NCBI RefSeq assembly: GCF_026168105.1
Contig: NZ_LBMW01000006.1
Coordinates: 207,286-271,285 of the forward strand
Source: Streptomyces hygroscopicus
GTDB taxonomy: Bacteria > Actinomycetota > Actinomycetes > Streptomycetales > Streptomycetaceae
Reading direction: 5' to 3'
Length of the DNA: 64,000 nt
The notes under the pieces were generated by a model. That model saw nothing but the letters and a program-made list of their open reading frames with translations, ran no database searches and was not told the origin of the DNA. Positions 45,161-53,690 of this stretch are shown piece after piece; position 1 is the first letter of the stretch; each line of letters starts with the position of its first letter. Made by a program: the position numbers and the translations under genes.

Positions 45161-46285
45161 ATGGGTGAGTTCATGACGGAGCCGAAGCAGAGCCCGACCC
45201 TCGCAAGGCCGAGCCCGACCCGCCCCGGAGGGCGGCACGAACCGCTGCCGGGCCCGGCGGTACCGCCCGACGGGCAGGAGGCCGAGGCGATCCTGGAGCG
45301 GGCCCGGGCATCGGTCGACCCGGAGCTGCGCAGGGCCGTCGACTCGCTGCCCGGCTCGATGCGCCGGATCGCGCGCTACCACTTCGGCTGGGAACACGCG
45401 GACGGCACCCCGGCGGCCGGAAACGCGGGCAAGGCGATACGCCCCGCGCTGGTCCTGACCGCGGCCCGGGCGCTCGGCGGGCGGGGGGCCGCCGCCGTAC
45501 GGGCCGCCGCGGCCGTCGAGCTGGTGCACAACTTCACGTTGCTGCACGACGACGTGATGGACCGGGACACCACCCGCAGGCACCGCCCCACCGCCTGGAC
45601 CGTGTTCGGCGACGCCGACGCGATCCTCGCCGGGGACGCCCTGCAGGCCCTGGCCCAGCGGCTGCTCGCCGAGGACCCGCATCCGGCATCCGGGGCCGCC
45701 GCCGCGCGGCTCGCGGCCTGCGTCGTCGAACTGTGCGCCGGGCAGCACGCGGACACGGCCATGGAGCGGCGCGGCCCGCGCGAGGTCACCCTCGACGAGG
45801 TGCTCGCCATGGCCGAGGCGAAGACGGGCGCACTGCTCGGCTGCGCCTGCGCGCTCGGTGCGCTGTACGCGGGGGCCGACGAAGACGACGTCGAGGCGCT
45901 GGACGCGTTCGGCCGCGAGGCCGGACTCGCCTTCCAGCTCATCGACGACGTGATCGGGATCTGGGGGGACCCGAGCCGTACCGGCAAGCCGGCCGGGGCG
46001 GACCTCATGGCCCGCAAGAAGTCGCTTCCCGTGGTGGCCGCGCTCGCCTCGGGCACCCCGGCGGCGGCAGAACTGGCCGAGCTGTACCAAGGACCGTTCC
46101 AAGAAGGGGAGTTGGAGCGCACCGTCCTCGCTGTCGAGCAGGCGGGCGGCCGCGACTGGGCGCAGGTGGAGGCGGCCGACCGGATGGCCCGGGCGGTGCA
46201 GGAGCTGTCCCGCGCCGTCCCCGACCCGCAGGCGGCAGACGGCCTGCTGGCCCTGGCCGAGTTCGTGACACGGCGCACCTCCTGA
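45161..46285 (+). CDS. Polyprenyl diphosphate synthase, probable encapsulin cargo
   Basis: The 374-residue trans-prenyltransferase has an intact first Asp-rich motif DDVMDRDTTRRHR (about residue 130). Its second motif is altered, DDVIGIWGD instead of DDxxD (about 262). In front of the enzyme is a 45-residue Pro-rich disordered stretch (SPTLARPSPTRPGG), absent from housekeeping synthases and resembling cargo-loading tails of encapsulin-associated enzymes. The ATG at 45161 follows GAGGCGG. Chain length of the product cannot be told from sequence; the bulky residues before motif 1 (FTLLH) would suit short products. Confidence 0.88.
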   Translation: MGEFMTEPKQSPTLARPSPTRPGGRHEPLPGPAVPPDGQEAEAILERARASVDPELRRAVDSLPGSMRRIARYHFGWEHADGTPAAGNAGKAIRPALVLTAARALGGRGAAAVRAAAAVELVHNFTLLHDDVMDRDTTRRHRPTAWTVFGDADAILAGDALQALAQRLLAEDPHPASGAAAARLAACVVELCAGQHADTAMERRGPREVTLDEVLAMAEAKTGALLGCACALGALYAGADEDDVEALDAFGREAGLAFQLIDDVIGIWGDPSRTGKPAGADLMARKKSLPVVAALASGTPAAAELAELYQGPFQEGELERTVLAVEQAGGRDWAQVEAADRMARAVQELSRAVPDPQAADGLLALAEFVTRRTS

Positions 46286-46365
46286 CCGCGCATGAGGAGA
46301 GACCCCGGAGACCCGGGTGCCGAGCGGCTCCTGACCCCGCCCGGCACCCGGCGCCTCCGGCCGGG

Positions 46366-46402
46366 GCGGGCCCCGCACATCCCCACGGTGTGCGGGGCCC
46401 GC
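46366..46402 (+). terminator. Terminator of the encapsulin operon
   Basis: A perfect 13-bp stem CGGGCCCCGCACA/TGTGCGGGGCCCG (46367-46379 with 46389-46401), about 80 bp after the synthase stop codon. Confidence 0.85.
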
Positions 46403-46511
46403 GCCTTGCGCACCCGCGCCACCCGCCGCCCCCGGCCCCGGGGCCGGGAGGATTCCGGTTAGGCTGCAACAGCCAAACGGGCAAGGCGAGTTGAGGCGAA
46501 GGGGTGGGCAG

Positions 46512-47114
46512 ATGGGCGTGGCGATCCGCGCGGCGGACGAGGGCGATCGCGAGTTGGTCGTCCGGCTGTTGGACGAGGCGTTCCAGGACGACCCGGTCAG
46601 CACCTGGGTCTTTCCGGGCGAGGACCATCGTCGTACGGCGCACTCCAGGCTGATGGCCGCGTTCACCGACATCGTGCTCGCCGAAGGGCGCATCGACGTG
46701 ACCGAGGACGGCACCGCGTGTGCGCTGTGGCTGTCCCTGCCGGCCGTTGATCACTCCGACGACAAGGGCGCGGAGGAGGACGAGGCCACGCGGCTCCGGG
46801 AGACGGTCGACCCGGACAACGAGCGCGTGGAGCGGATCGCGCGGCTGATGGCCGAGTCGCACCCCGCGGACCGTGCCCACGAATACCTGTGGATGATCGC
46901 CGTGGCACCGCGGCTCCAGGGCCGGGGCCTCGGCACCGCGCTCATCCGGCATGTCCTCCACCGCTGCGATGGCGAGCGCCTGCCCGCCTATCTGGAGGCG
47001 AGCAGCGCCCGCAGCACCAGGCTGTACGAACGGCTCGGCTTCGCCCTCACCGACCGCACGATCGACCTCCCGGACGGCCCCCGGATGTGGCCGATGTGGC
47101 GTGAGCCGCGCTGA
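46512..47114 (+). CDS. GNAT-family N-acetyltransferase
   Basis: The 200-residue protein shows the acetyl-CoA motif A VAPRLQGRGLGTALIR (about residue 140) and the C-terminal motif B LYERLGFALTDR. It resembles the puromycin-acetyltransferase-like subgroup by its long N-terminal region and PxDxAHEYLWMIAV strand. AGGGGTGG precedes the ATG at 46512. Substrate unknown. Confidence 0.85.
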   Translation: MGVAIRAADEGDRELVVRLLDEAFQDDPVSTWVFPGEDHRRTAHSRLMAAFTDIVLAEGRIDVTEDGTACALWLSLPAVDHSDDKGAEEDEATRLRETVDPDNERVERIARLMAESHPADRAHEYLWMIAVAPRLQGRGLGTALIRHVLHRCDGERLPAYLEASSARSTRLYERLGFALTDRTIDLPDGPRMWPMWREPR

Positions 47115-47164
47115 ATCCGCCGCGTGGGAGGCGCCGGGCCGTGGGCCCGCCCTACCCTGAGGGC

Positions 47165-47365
47165 ATGGGCAGCGATGACCGTACCTGTCCGTCGTGCGGG
47201 CAGCCCGTCGCCACGGTCGTACGGCGCCACAAGACGCTGGGCGCCTTCGTTCCGGTATGGCGGCCCGGGCCCTGCCGCAATCCGGAGTGCCCGGCGTATG
47301 TGCGGCAGGATCCGGACGAGCCGCACCCGCACGAGCCGGGCGGCAGAACCAAGGCCTTAGGTTGA
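47165..47365 (+). CDS. Small zinc-ribbon protein
   Basis: The 66-residue protein has CPSCG near the N-terminus and CRNPEC at about residue 40, forming a four-Cys zinc ribbon, followed by a Pro/His/Glu-rich tail. The ATG is 6-7 bp after a TACCCT box, so a leaderless transcript is likely. Function unknown; four bases separate it from the DUF952 gene. Confidence 0.7.
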   Translation: MGSDDRTCPSCGQPVATVVRRHKTLGAFVPVWRPGPCRNPECPAYVRQDPDEPHPHEPGGRTKALG

Positions 47366-47369
47366 CGGT

Positions 47370-47717
47370 ATGTCCGAACCTCTTGTGCACCTCACTCAGC
47401 GCTCCCTGTGGGAGGCGGCCCGCGCGACCGGCACCTACGAGATGTCCACCCGCGGCCGCACCCTCCAGGAGGAGGGCTTCATCCACTGCTCACTGCGGCA
47501 CCAGGTCCCGTCCGTGGCCCGCTTCCTGTACGGGGCGTACGACGGGCCGGACGAACTGGTGCTGCTGGTCATCGATCCGGAGCGGCTTACGGCCCCCCTG
47601 CGCTACGAGGCCGCGACGCCCGGCGGCGAGGAGTTCCCGCACGTGTACGGGCCGATACCGGTGTCCGCCGTGGTGGATGTGGAGGTCTGGGACGGCGGGG
47701 CGGCGGCGCAGTCGTGA
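47370..47717 (+). CDS. DUF952 family protein
   Basis: The 115-residue protein matches the DUF952 family throughout: LVHLTQRSLWEAARATGTYE, EEGFIHCSLRHQVPSVARFL and FPHVYGPIPVSAVVDV. No reaction is established for the family; its fold is related to ADP-ribosyltransferase-like proteins in my recollection. It couples to the next ORF by GTGA overlap. Confidence 0.85.
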   Translation: MSEPLVHLTQRSLWEAARATGTYEMSTRGRTLQEEGFIHCSLRHQVPSVARFLYGAYDGPDELVLLVIDPERLTAPLRYEAATPGGEEFPHVYGPIPVSAVVDVEVWDGGAAAQS

Positions 47718-47968
47718 CCGCGGCGGGGGGACCACGCCGGGTGTGGCGCTGGTCGGTCGGCGTCTGGGCGGCGCTGGTGGTGACGGGCGGGGGCCTCACG
47801 CTGTGGCTGCAGCACGCGGACCAGCCGACACCTCGCGCCCGGTGGGAGCAGGCGCCGACTCCGTTGCTGTCGGCCGATGCGGGCGGGACGGGGTGCCCGA
47901 TCCGGGCGTACACCGCGAGGCCGACGCAGGTGATCTGCGTACACGTCCGGGCGCGGGCCCGCCGGTGA
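47714..47968 (+). CDS. Small single-pass membrane protein
   Basis: The 84-residue ORF starts within the DUF952 stop (GTGA). Residues about 12-33 form one transmembrane helix (SVGVWAALVVTGGGLTLWLQ), followed by an extracytoplasmic segment with two Cys (GCPIRAY and VICVHV) that could form a disulfide. No family recognised. Confidence 0.65.
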   Translation: MTAAGGPRRVWRWSVGVWAALVVTGGGLTLWLQHADQPTPRARWEQAPTPLLSADAGGTGCPIRAYTARPTQVICVHVRARARR

Positions 47969-47987
47969 CCGCCCTGTCTGCGGCCCG

Positions 47988-48737
47988 TCAGCCGGTCGGG
48001 CTGCCCGTCCAGGGGTCGCGGCCCGTCAGACAGTAGGTTCCGCCCGCCGGGTCACGCATCACCGTCCAGTGGGCGCCGCGGGCGACGGACGCGGCGCCGA
48101 GCGCCTCGTGCCGGGCGCGGACCGTCTCGATGTCCGCGCACGCCAGGTCGAGGTGGGCGGAGGCGGGCCGGGTGGTGCCGAGACGTTGCAGCAGGATGCG
48201 AACGGGCAGGCCCGCGGGCGGCCCGACCACGTGGAACTCGGGCTGGGAGCCGGGGAACGACTCCCAGCCGGTGAGATCGCTCCAGAAGGCGACTTCCGCC
48301 TCGAACGCATCCGGTGCGAGATCGAGGCAGACCTGGTCGAGCCGGGACGCCTCGCCGCCGGGCCCCTCGACCACGGGCGGCCGCACCGATTCGCCGTGCC
48401 AGGGCACGGCGCAGAACGACAGACCGCCCGGGGATCGGAGCACCGCCCACCCGGCGTGGTCGGCGGCGACGTCCGCGCCCAGCCGCCGGGCCGCCGCGAC
48501 CAGCGCGGGCACATCCTCGACGGCGAGATCGAGATGGGCGCCACCGTCCGCGTGGACGGCCTGCAGCTTCACGTATGCGTCGCCCGACTCCGGCACCAGC
48601 GTCATGAACTCCTGCCGCTCGCCCCGGGGTTCGGACAGCCTGGACCCCGTGACGGCGGTCCAGAAGTCGCGGGCAGTTGCGAACTCCTCGCCGGGGCGGT
48701 CGACGAAGGCGTACGTCCAGCGGACGGGTTCGCGCAT
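47988..48737 (-). CDS. Two-domain VOC (glyoxalase-fold) protein
   Basis: The 249-residue protein contains two vicinal-oxygen-chelate modules, about 3-120 (TYAFVDRPGEEFATARDFW, HLDLAVEDV) and 132-245 (QVCLDLAPDAFEAEVAFW, AHLDLACADIETV). The beta-alpha-beta-beta-beta units usually bind a metal and an organic ligand. GAGGAGC precedes the ATG at 48737. Could be a glyoxalase, dioxygenase or antibiotic-binding protein; unresolved. Confidence 0.82.
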   Translation of the reverse strand: MREPVRWTYAFVDRPGEEFATARDFWTAVTGSRLSEPRGERQEFMTLVPESGDAYVKLQAVHADGGAHLDLAVEDVPALVAAARRLGADVAADHAGWAVLRSPGGLSFCAVPWHGESVRPPVVEGPGGEASRLDQVCLDLAPDAFEAEVAFWSDLTGWESFPGSQPEFHVVGPPAGLPVRILLQRLGTTRPASAHLDLACADIETVRARHEALGAASVARGAHWTVMRDPAGGTYCLTGRDPWTGSPTG

Positions 48738-48849
48738 ACGGAGCTCCTCGGCAGGCGGTACACGGCGCCCGTACCGTCTCCTGCCCGGTCGGATCACGCA
48801 ACGGTGTTTCCCGCTCGGACCGCCGGGCCGCCGGGCCGCGTCGGCCCCG

Positions 48850-49266
48850 TCAGCCGCCGCGGCGTTCCGTGAAGCGCAGCATATTGCCCGCCGGGTCGCG
48901 GAAGGCGCAGTCCCGTACACCGTACGGCTGGTCCATGGGTTCCTGGAGCACCTCGGCGCCGGACGCCTCGACGCGGGCGAAGAGGGCGTCGCAGTCCTCG
49001 GTGGAGAAGATGACGCCCCGCAGGATTCCCTTGGCGAGCAGCTCGGCCATCGCCTGGCGGTCCGCGGGAGACGTGTCCGGGTTCGCCGCCGGGGGTTCCA
49101 GGACGATCTCCACGTCCGGCTGGAGCGGTGAACCGACCGTCACCCAGCGCATCCCCTCGAAGCCGACGTCGTTGCGGACCTCAAGGCCCAGGACGTCCCG
49201 GTAGAAGGCGAGCGCCTTGTCGTGGTCGTCCACGGCGATGAAGCACTGGGAGAGTTTCAGGTCCAT
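48850..49266 (-). CDS. VOC-family protein
   Basis: The 138-residue single VOC domain has typical motifs SQCFIAVDDHDKALAFYRDV, GVIFSTEDCDALFARVEASG and FRDPAGNMLRFTE (metal Glu at the end). It lies 9 bp after the AraC gene on the same strand, so it is probably co-transcribed and controlled by it. Confidence 0.87.
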   Translation of the reverse strand: MDLKLSQCFIAVDDHDKALAFYRDVLGLEVRNDVGFEGMRWVTVGSPLQPDVEIVLEPPAANPDTSPADRQAMAELLAKGILRGVIFSTEDCDALFARVEASGAEVLQEPMDQPYGVRDCAFRDPAGNMLRFTERRGG

Positions 49267-49275
49267 GACCCCACG

Positions 49276-49707
49276 CTAGAGCTGCGCGCGCGGATCCGCG
49301 CGGGTATCGCCCGGCCGGCCCCGGCGCGGGCGGGTCAGACCCTTCGCCACGCACGGCGGTATCGCCGCCCCCTGTTCGTGCGACCGCGCCCGGTACGCGC
49401 TCGGCGTCTCGCCCACCAGCTCCGTGAAGCGCGAGCTGAACGACCCGAGCGAGGTACACCCCACGGCCAGGCAGACCTCCGTCACGGACAGATCGCCGCG
49501 CCGCAGCAGCGCCTTGGCCCGCTCGATGCGACGGGTCATCAGATAGCTGTACGGCGTCTCCCCGTAGGCCGCGCGGAAGCTGCGCTGGAAGTGCCCCGGC
49601 GACATCAGCGCGGTGCGCGCGAGCGCGGTCATGTCCAGCGGCTGCGCGTACTCACGGTCCATCCGGTCACGCGCGCGCCGCAGCCGGACCAGGTCGTCGA
49701 CGTCCAC
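49276..49707 (-). CDS. AraC-family regulator (short)
   Basis: The 143-residue protein is little more than the AraC/XylS DNA-binding domain: two helix-turn-helices at about 20-60 (ALARTALMSPGHFQRSFRAA) and 72-110 (VTEVCLAVGCTSLGSFSSRF). It lacks an N-terminal effector domain. The GTG start at 49707 is 52 bp from the divergent large regulator. Likely controls the downstream VOC gene. Confidence 0.85.
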   Translation of the reverse strand: MDVDDLVRLRRARDRMDREYAQPLDMTALARTALMSPGHFQRSFRAAYGETPYSYLMTRRIERAKALLRRGDLSVTEVCLAVGCTSLGSFSSRFTELVGETPSAYRARSHEQGAAIPPCVAKGLTRPRRGRPGDTRADPRAQL

Positions 49708-49759
49708 GCGGTCAGCATCGCACGCCCCACCGACAACGGGCGGCCTCTAACCTACTCGG

Positions 49760-52700
49760 GTGACGACCGAGCTGACCTTCCTCACCCAAGTGTCCCATCG
49801 TGGCCGGGAGATCAGCGGACCCCGGTTGCGCGGACTGCTCGCGCTGCTCGCCGACGAGCCGCGCGCGGGGTGCAGCGCCGCCCGGCTGGTCGACGGACTG
49901 TGGCCCGACGAGCAGCCCGAGAAACCCACCAAGGCGCTCCAGGTCCTCGTCTCGCGCGCCCGTTCCCAGCTCGGCGCCGAGACCATCGCCGCCACCGCCA
50001 CCGGCTACCGGCTCACCCTGGACGCCGAGGCCATCGACACCTCTGCCGTCCTGCTCGCCGGCACCCGGGCCGCCCGTGCCGCACGCGACGGCGACCACAC
50101 GGCGGCCCTCGCGCACGCCGAGGCCGGGCTCGCCCACTGGGACGGGCCGCCCGGCGACGACGCCCCCGACGACCCGGTCTCCGCACTGCGGGCGGCGCGC
50201 GCGACGACGTACACCGCCCTGGCGCGGGCCCGCGCGCTCGCCCTCGGGCGCCTCGGCCGGCACGTCGAGGCGGTCGAACCGCTCACCGCGCTCGCCGCCG
50301 GGCATCCGCGCGACGAGGAGATCCTCGCCGAACTGCTGCGCTGCGAGGCGGCGACCTCCGGACCCGCCGCCGCACTGGCCCGCTACGACGCCTACCGCCG
50401 GGCCCTGCGCGAGGACCTCGGCGCCGACCCGGGTCCCGCCCTGCGCACGGTCCACCAGGAACTGCTGCGCGACGAGGCGCCGAGCGTGCGCCGCGGCATA
50501 CCGCACGAGCCGAACCCACTGCTCGGGCGCGCCGACGACATAGCCGCCGTCGGCGGGCTGCTGCGCACCTCGCGGGTGGTCTCGATCGTCGGTGCGGGCG
50601 GCCTCGGCAAGACCCGCCTGGCGCAGGTGGTAGGCCGCGAGGCCGAGCAGAAAGCCGTGCACTTCGTGCCGCTCGCCGGGGTGACGGGGGACAACGACGT
50701 CGTGGGCGAGGTCGCCGGAGTCCTCGGGGTCGGCGACACCGTGACCCCGGACCTGCTCACCGGTATCGCCGGCGCCCTCGGCCCCGGACCCGCCCTGCTC
50801 GTCCTCGACAACTGCGAACAGGTGGTGCGCGGCGTCGCCGACCTCGTCCGTGTGCTGGTCTCCCTCACCCGCGACCTGCGCGTGCTCACCACCAGCCGCG
50901 CCCCCCTCGGGCTCAGCTCCGAATCGGTCTACCTGCTGCCGGAACTGAGCCTCACGACCACCGTCGAGCTGTTCGGGCAGCGGGCCCGTGCCGCACGGCC
51001 CGGCGTCGAACTGCCGCCGGCAGCCGTCGAGGAGCTGTGCCGCCGCCTCGACGGGCTGCCCCTGGCCGCCGAACTGGCCGCGGCCCGCGTGCGCGTCATG
51101 TCCGTCACCGAGATCGCCCGCCGCCTCGACGACCGCTTCGCCCTGCTGCGCGGCGGGCTCCGGGACGCGCCGGAACGCCACCGCACCCTGCTCGCCGTCG
51201 TCGACTGGAGCTGGCACCTCCTCGACGCGGCCGGACAGCGGGCCCTGCGTGCCCTGTCCGTCTTCCCGGACGGCTTCACCGCGGACGCGGCCGGGCAACT
51301 CCTCGGCGACGGAGACGTGCTGGAAGACCTCGTCGACCAGTCGCTGCTCAAGGTCATGGACACCCCGTGCGGGGCCCGTTTCCGCATGCTGGAGACCGTG
51401 CGGCAGTTCAGTACCGCCTGCCGCGAGGAGGCCGGCGAGACGGAGCAGGTGACGAGGCAGTTCCTGACGTGGGCACGGGAGTTCGGTCTCGCCCACCACG
51501 CCTGCGCGCCGGAGGCGGACTCCTCGGTCGACCTCGACCCGGTCCGCGCCGAACAGGACAACCTGCTGCACGCCCTGCGTCTGGCGCTCGCCCGCGACGA
51601 CGCGCCCACGGTCGTGGCGTGCGCCGCCGTGCTGGCAGGCCTGTGGAACATGGAGCCCCGCTACACCCGTGTGGCCGCGCTGATCCAGGAGACCGGCCAC
51701 CTCATCAGCCACTTCCGGCCCGGGCCCGCGTTCGTGGAGGCCACCCGGACCGCCGCCGCGCTGTTCGCCTGCGACCTCTTCCTGTTCGAGGGCGACGGCA
51801 CCCGTGCCCTGCGATTCGTGTCCGTGCTGCGCCGACTGTCGCCCGCCCCGCCGGACACCCTGCCGCGCGCCATCGCGGCCGTCCTCGCCGGCACCCCCGC
51901 GGTGTTCCGCCCCGATCACGCGGTGCCCCCGGGCACCGCGCCCCTGGCCGCCGCGGTTTCCGAGGCCGTCACGGGCTATGTGCGGGAGGCGCGGGGTGAC
52001 ATCGACGGAGCCCTCGCCGCCACCGACCGCATGCTCGACGCCCTCAAGGACGACGGCCGGCCCGTTCCCCTGCTCCTTGCCCACTCCCGCGTCAGCGAGC
52101 TGAGTCTGCAGATGGAGCAGGGTGAGCGCGCCCGGCACCATCTGCGGGTCGCACTCCATCTCCAGGAGCGGCTCCTTGGCCCCGGGGCCGAGGAGGTCGG
52201 GATCCGCTGGGGGCTGGTCATGGCGTCCCTGCTGCTCGGTGAGGTCGACGAGGCCCAGTATTGGCTGGAGCAGTCGACGGGGCAGTACACCCAGGACACC
52301 GACGACACCTACGGCCAGGCGACTTTCCAGCGCGGGGTGCGCGCCGAGATCCTGCTCGCCCGGGGCGAGACCGAGGCGGGGCTGCGCATGTGGCGAAGGG
52401 CCGCCGAACCCTCCCCGGTGGTCGAGCGGCCGTTCTTCCACACCGAGCCGCCCGGTCTGGAGGCGTGGGTCCTGGAGACCCAGGGTGCCGCGGTCATCGC
52501 CCACGCCCAGCACGGCCGTCTCGACCGGGTGGCCGATCTCGTCCGCGAACTCCCGCGCAAGCTGCGGACGGTGCTGTCCGGACCCGCCGTCGACCGGCCC
52601 GCCTACGCGGCCCACCTCGCCGTCTGCGGTGTGCTGCTGCTCGCGCTCGCCCTGGTGGAACTCGATCGCGGCGCCCCCGCCCCCGCGTCCCGGCTGATCG

Positions 52701-52900
52701 CCCTCGCGGAGCGCTGCCGTCTGCTGCGCAGCTTCCAGCCGACGATGTCCTCCGCCCGCGTGCGGGAGGCGCTGGAGCGCGCCGACAGGGCGGCGTACGA
52801 GGACGCGATGTCCCGGTACGCCGCCCTGGGGCGCGAGGAGTTGCGGGCGCAGGCGCTGGAGCTGCTCGACGCCCTCGAGGACCGTGAGCGGCTGCTCTGA
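49760..52900 (+). CDS. AfsR/SARP-type regulator with BTAD, ATPase and TPR-like regions
   Basis: The 1046-residue protein has an N-terminal OmpR-type winged helix (1-95: RLRGLLALLADEPRAGCSAA, LQVLVSRARSQLG), a bacterial transcriptional activation domain (about 98-240), an NB-ARC-like ATPase with P-loop GAGGLGKT (about 278-285), Walker B LLVLDNCEQ and TTSRAPLGL, and a helical C-terminal half (600-1046). Such proteins activate secondary-metabolite or export genes. The GTG start lies 6 bp after a TAACCT box, probably leaderless. It is convergent with an ABC exporter, a possible target. Confidence 0.9.
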   Translation: MTTELTFLTQVSHRGREISGPRLRGLLALLADEPRAGCSAARLVDGLWPDEQPEKPTKALQVLVSRARSQLGAETIAATATGYRLTLDAEAIDTSAVLLAGTRAARAARDGDHTAALAHAEAGLAHWDGPPGDDAPDDPVSALRAARATTYTALARARALALGRLGRHVEAVEPLTALAAGHPRDEEILAELLRCEAATSGPAAALARYDAYRRALREDLGADPGPALRTVHQELLRDEAPSVRRGIPHEPNPLLGRADDIAAVGGLLRTSRVVSIVGAGGLGKTRLAQVVGREAEQKAVHFVPLAGVTGDNDVVGEVAGVLGVGDTVTPDLLTGIAGALGPGPALLVLDNCEQVVRGVADLVRVLVSLTRDLRVLTTSRAPLGLSSESVYLLPELSLTTTVELFGQRARAARPGVELPPAAVEELCRRLDGLPLAAELAAARVRVMSVTEIARRLDDRFALLRGGLRDAPERHRTLLAVVDWSWHLLDAAGQRALRALSVFPDGFTADAAGQLLGDGDVLEDLVDQSLLKVMDTPCGARFRMLETVRQFSTACREEAGETEQVTRQFLTWAREFGLAHHACAPEADSSVDLDPVRAEQDNLLHALRLALARDDAPTVVACAAVLAGLWNMEPRYTRVAALIQETGHLISHFRPGPAFVEATRTAAALFACDLFLFEGDGTRALRFVSVLRRLSPAPPDTLPRAIAAVLAGTPAVFRPDHAVPPGTAPLAAAVSEAVTGYVREARGDIDGALAATDRMLDALKDDGRPVPLLLAHSRVSELSLQMEQGERARHHLRVALHLQERLLGPGAEEVGIRWGLVMASLLLGEVDEAQYWLEQSTGQYTQDTDDTYGQATFQRGVRAEILLARGETEAGLRMWRRAAEPSPVVERPFFHTEPPGLEAWVLETQGAAVIAHAQHGRLDRVADLVRELPRKLRTVLSGPAVDRPAYAAHLAVCGVLLLALALVELDRGAPAPASRLIALAERCRLLRSFQPTMSSARVREALERADRAAYEDAMSRYAALGREELRAQALELLDALEDRERLL

Positions 52901-52913
52901 TCCAGTTTGCCGT

Positions 52914-53690
52914 TCACGCCTTGTCGTAGGCCGAGCGCGCCCTGAAGTAGCCGAGGACGGTGAGGCCGAGGCACCACGCGACCGCGATGATCCCGCTGTT
53001 GCCGATCTCCGTGCCCATCAGCAGGCCCCGCAGGGTGTCGGTGATCGGGGTGAAGGGCTGGTACTCGGCGAACCAGCGGACCGCCGTGGGCATGGAGTCC
53101 GTCGGGACGATCGCGCTGCCGAGGAAGGGCAGGAAGGTCAGCGGGAAGGGCGCGTTGCTGGCCGCCTCCACGGTCTTGGCCCGCAGGCCCATGGCCGCCG
53201 CGAGCCACGTCAGCGCGACGACGACCAGGGTCAGCAGGCCGGCCGTGGCGAGCCAGTCGAGGGCTGTGGCGTGCGGGCGGAATCCGGTGAGCAGGGCGGC
53301 GCCGACGACCAGGACGACGCTCAGCAGGGTCTGGATGACACCGCCGAGGACATGGCCGTTCAGGACGGCGGCGCGGGAGATCGACAGCGTACGGAAGCGG
53401 TTGACGATGCCCTCGGTCATGTCGGCGCAGACGGACACCGCGACCGAGATGGATCCGTAGGTCGTCGCCATGAGGATGATGCCGGGCGCCACGTAGTCGA
53501 CGTAGTGACCGTGGGCGCCGGGGCCGACGCCGGCGCCGAGGGCGTTCCCGAAGACGTACACGAACAGCAGCAGCATGACGACCGGGATCGCGACGACGGG
53601 GATGGTCATCGACGGGTAGCGCACCGCGTGCTTGAGGTTGCGGCGCAGCATGGTCGCCGAGTCGGCGACGGCATAGGAGAAGGTGCTCAT
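52914..53690 (-). CDS. ABC-2 type export permease (DrrB-like)
   Basis: The 258-residue permease has six transmembrane helices and the ABC-2 signature region (LGSAIVPTDSMPTAVRWFAE, FTPITDTLRGLLMG). Its ATG overlaps the ATPase stop by 4 bp. Pairs with the upstream ATPase as a drug or lipid exporter. Confidence 0.9.
   Translation of the reverse strand: MSTFSYAVADSATMLRRNLKHAVRYPSMTIPVVAIPVVMLLLFVYVFGNALGAGVGPGAHGHYVDYVAPGIILMATTYGSISVAVSVCADMTEGIVNRFRTLSISRAAVLNGHVLGGVIQTLLSVVLVVGAALLTGFRPHATALDWLATAGLLTLVVVALTWLAAAMGLRAKTVEAASNAPFPLTFLPFLGSAIVPTDSMPTAVRWFAEYQPFTPITDTLRGLLMGTEIGNSGIIAVAWCLGLTVLGYFRARSAYDKA

Noticed and set aside
43760..46714. 984-codon minus-strand frame across the encapsulin operon
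   Set aside because: Antisense shadow of two strong genes; no domain recognisable.
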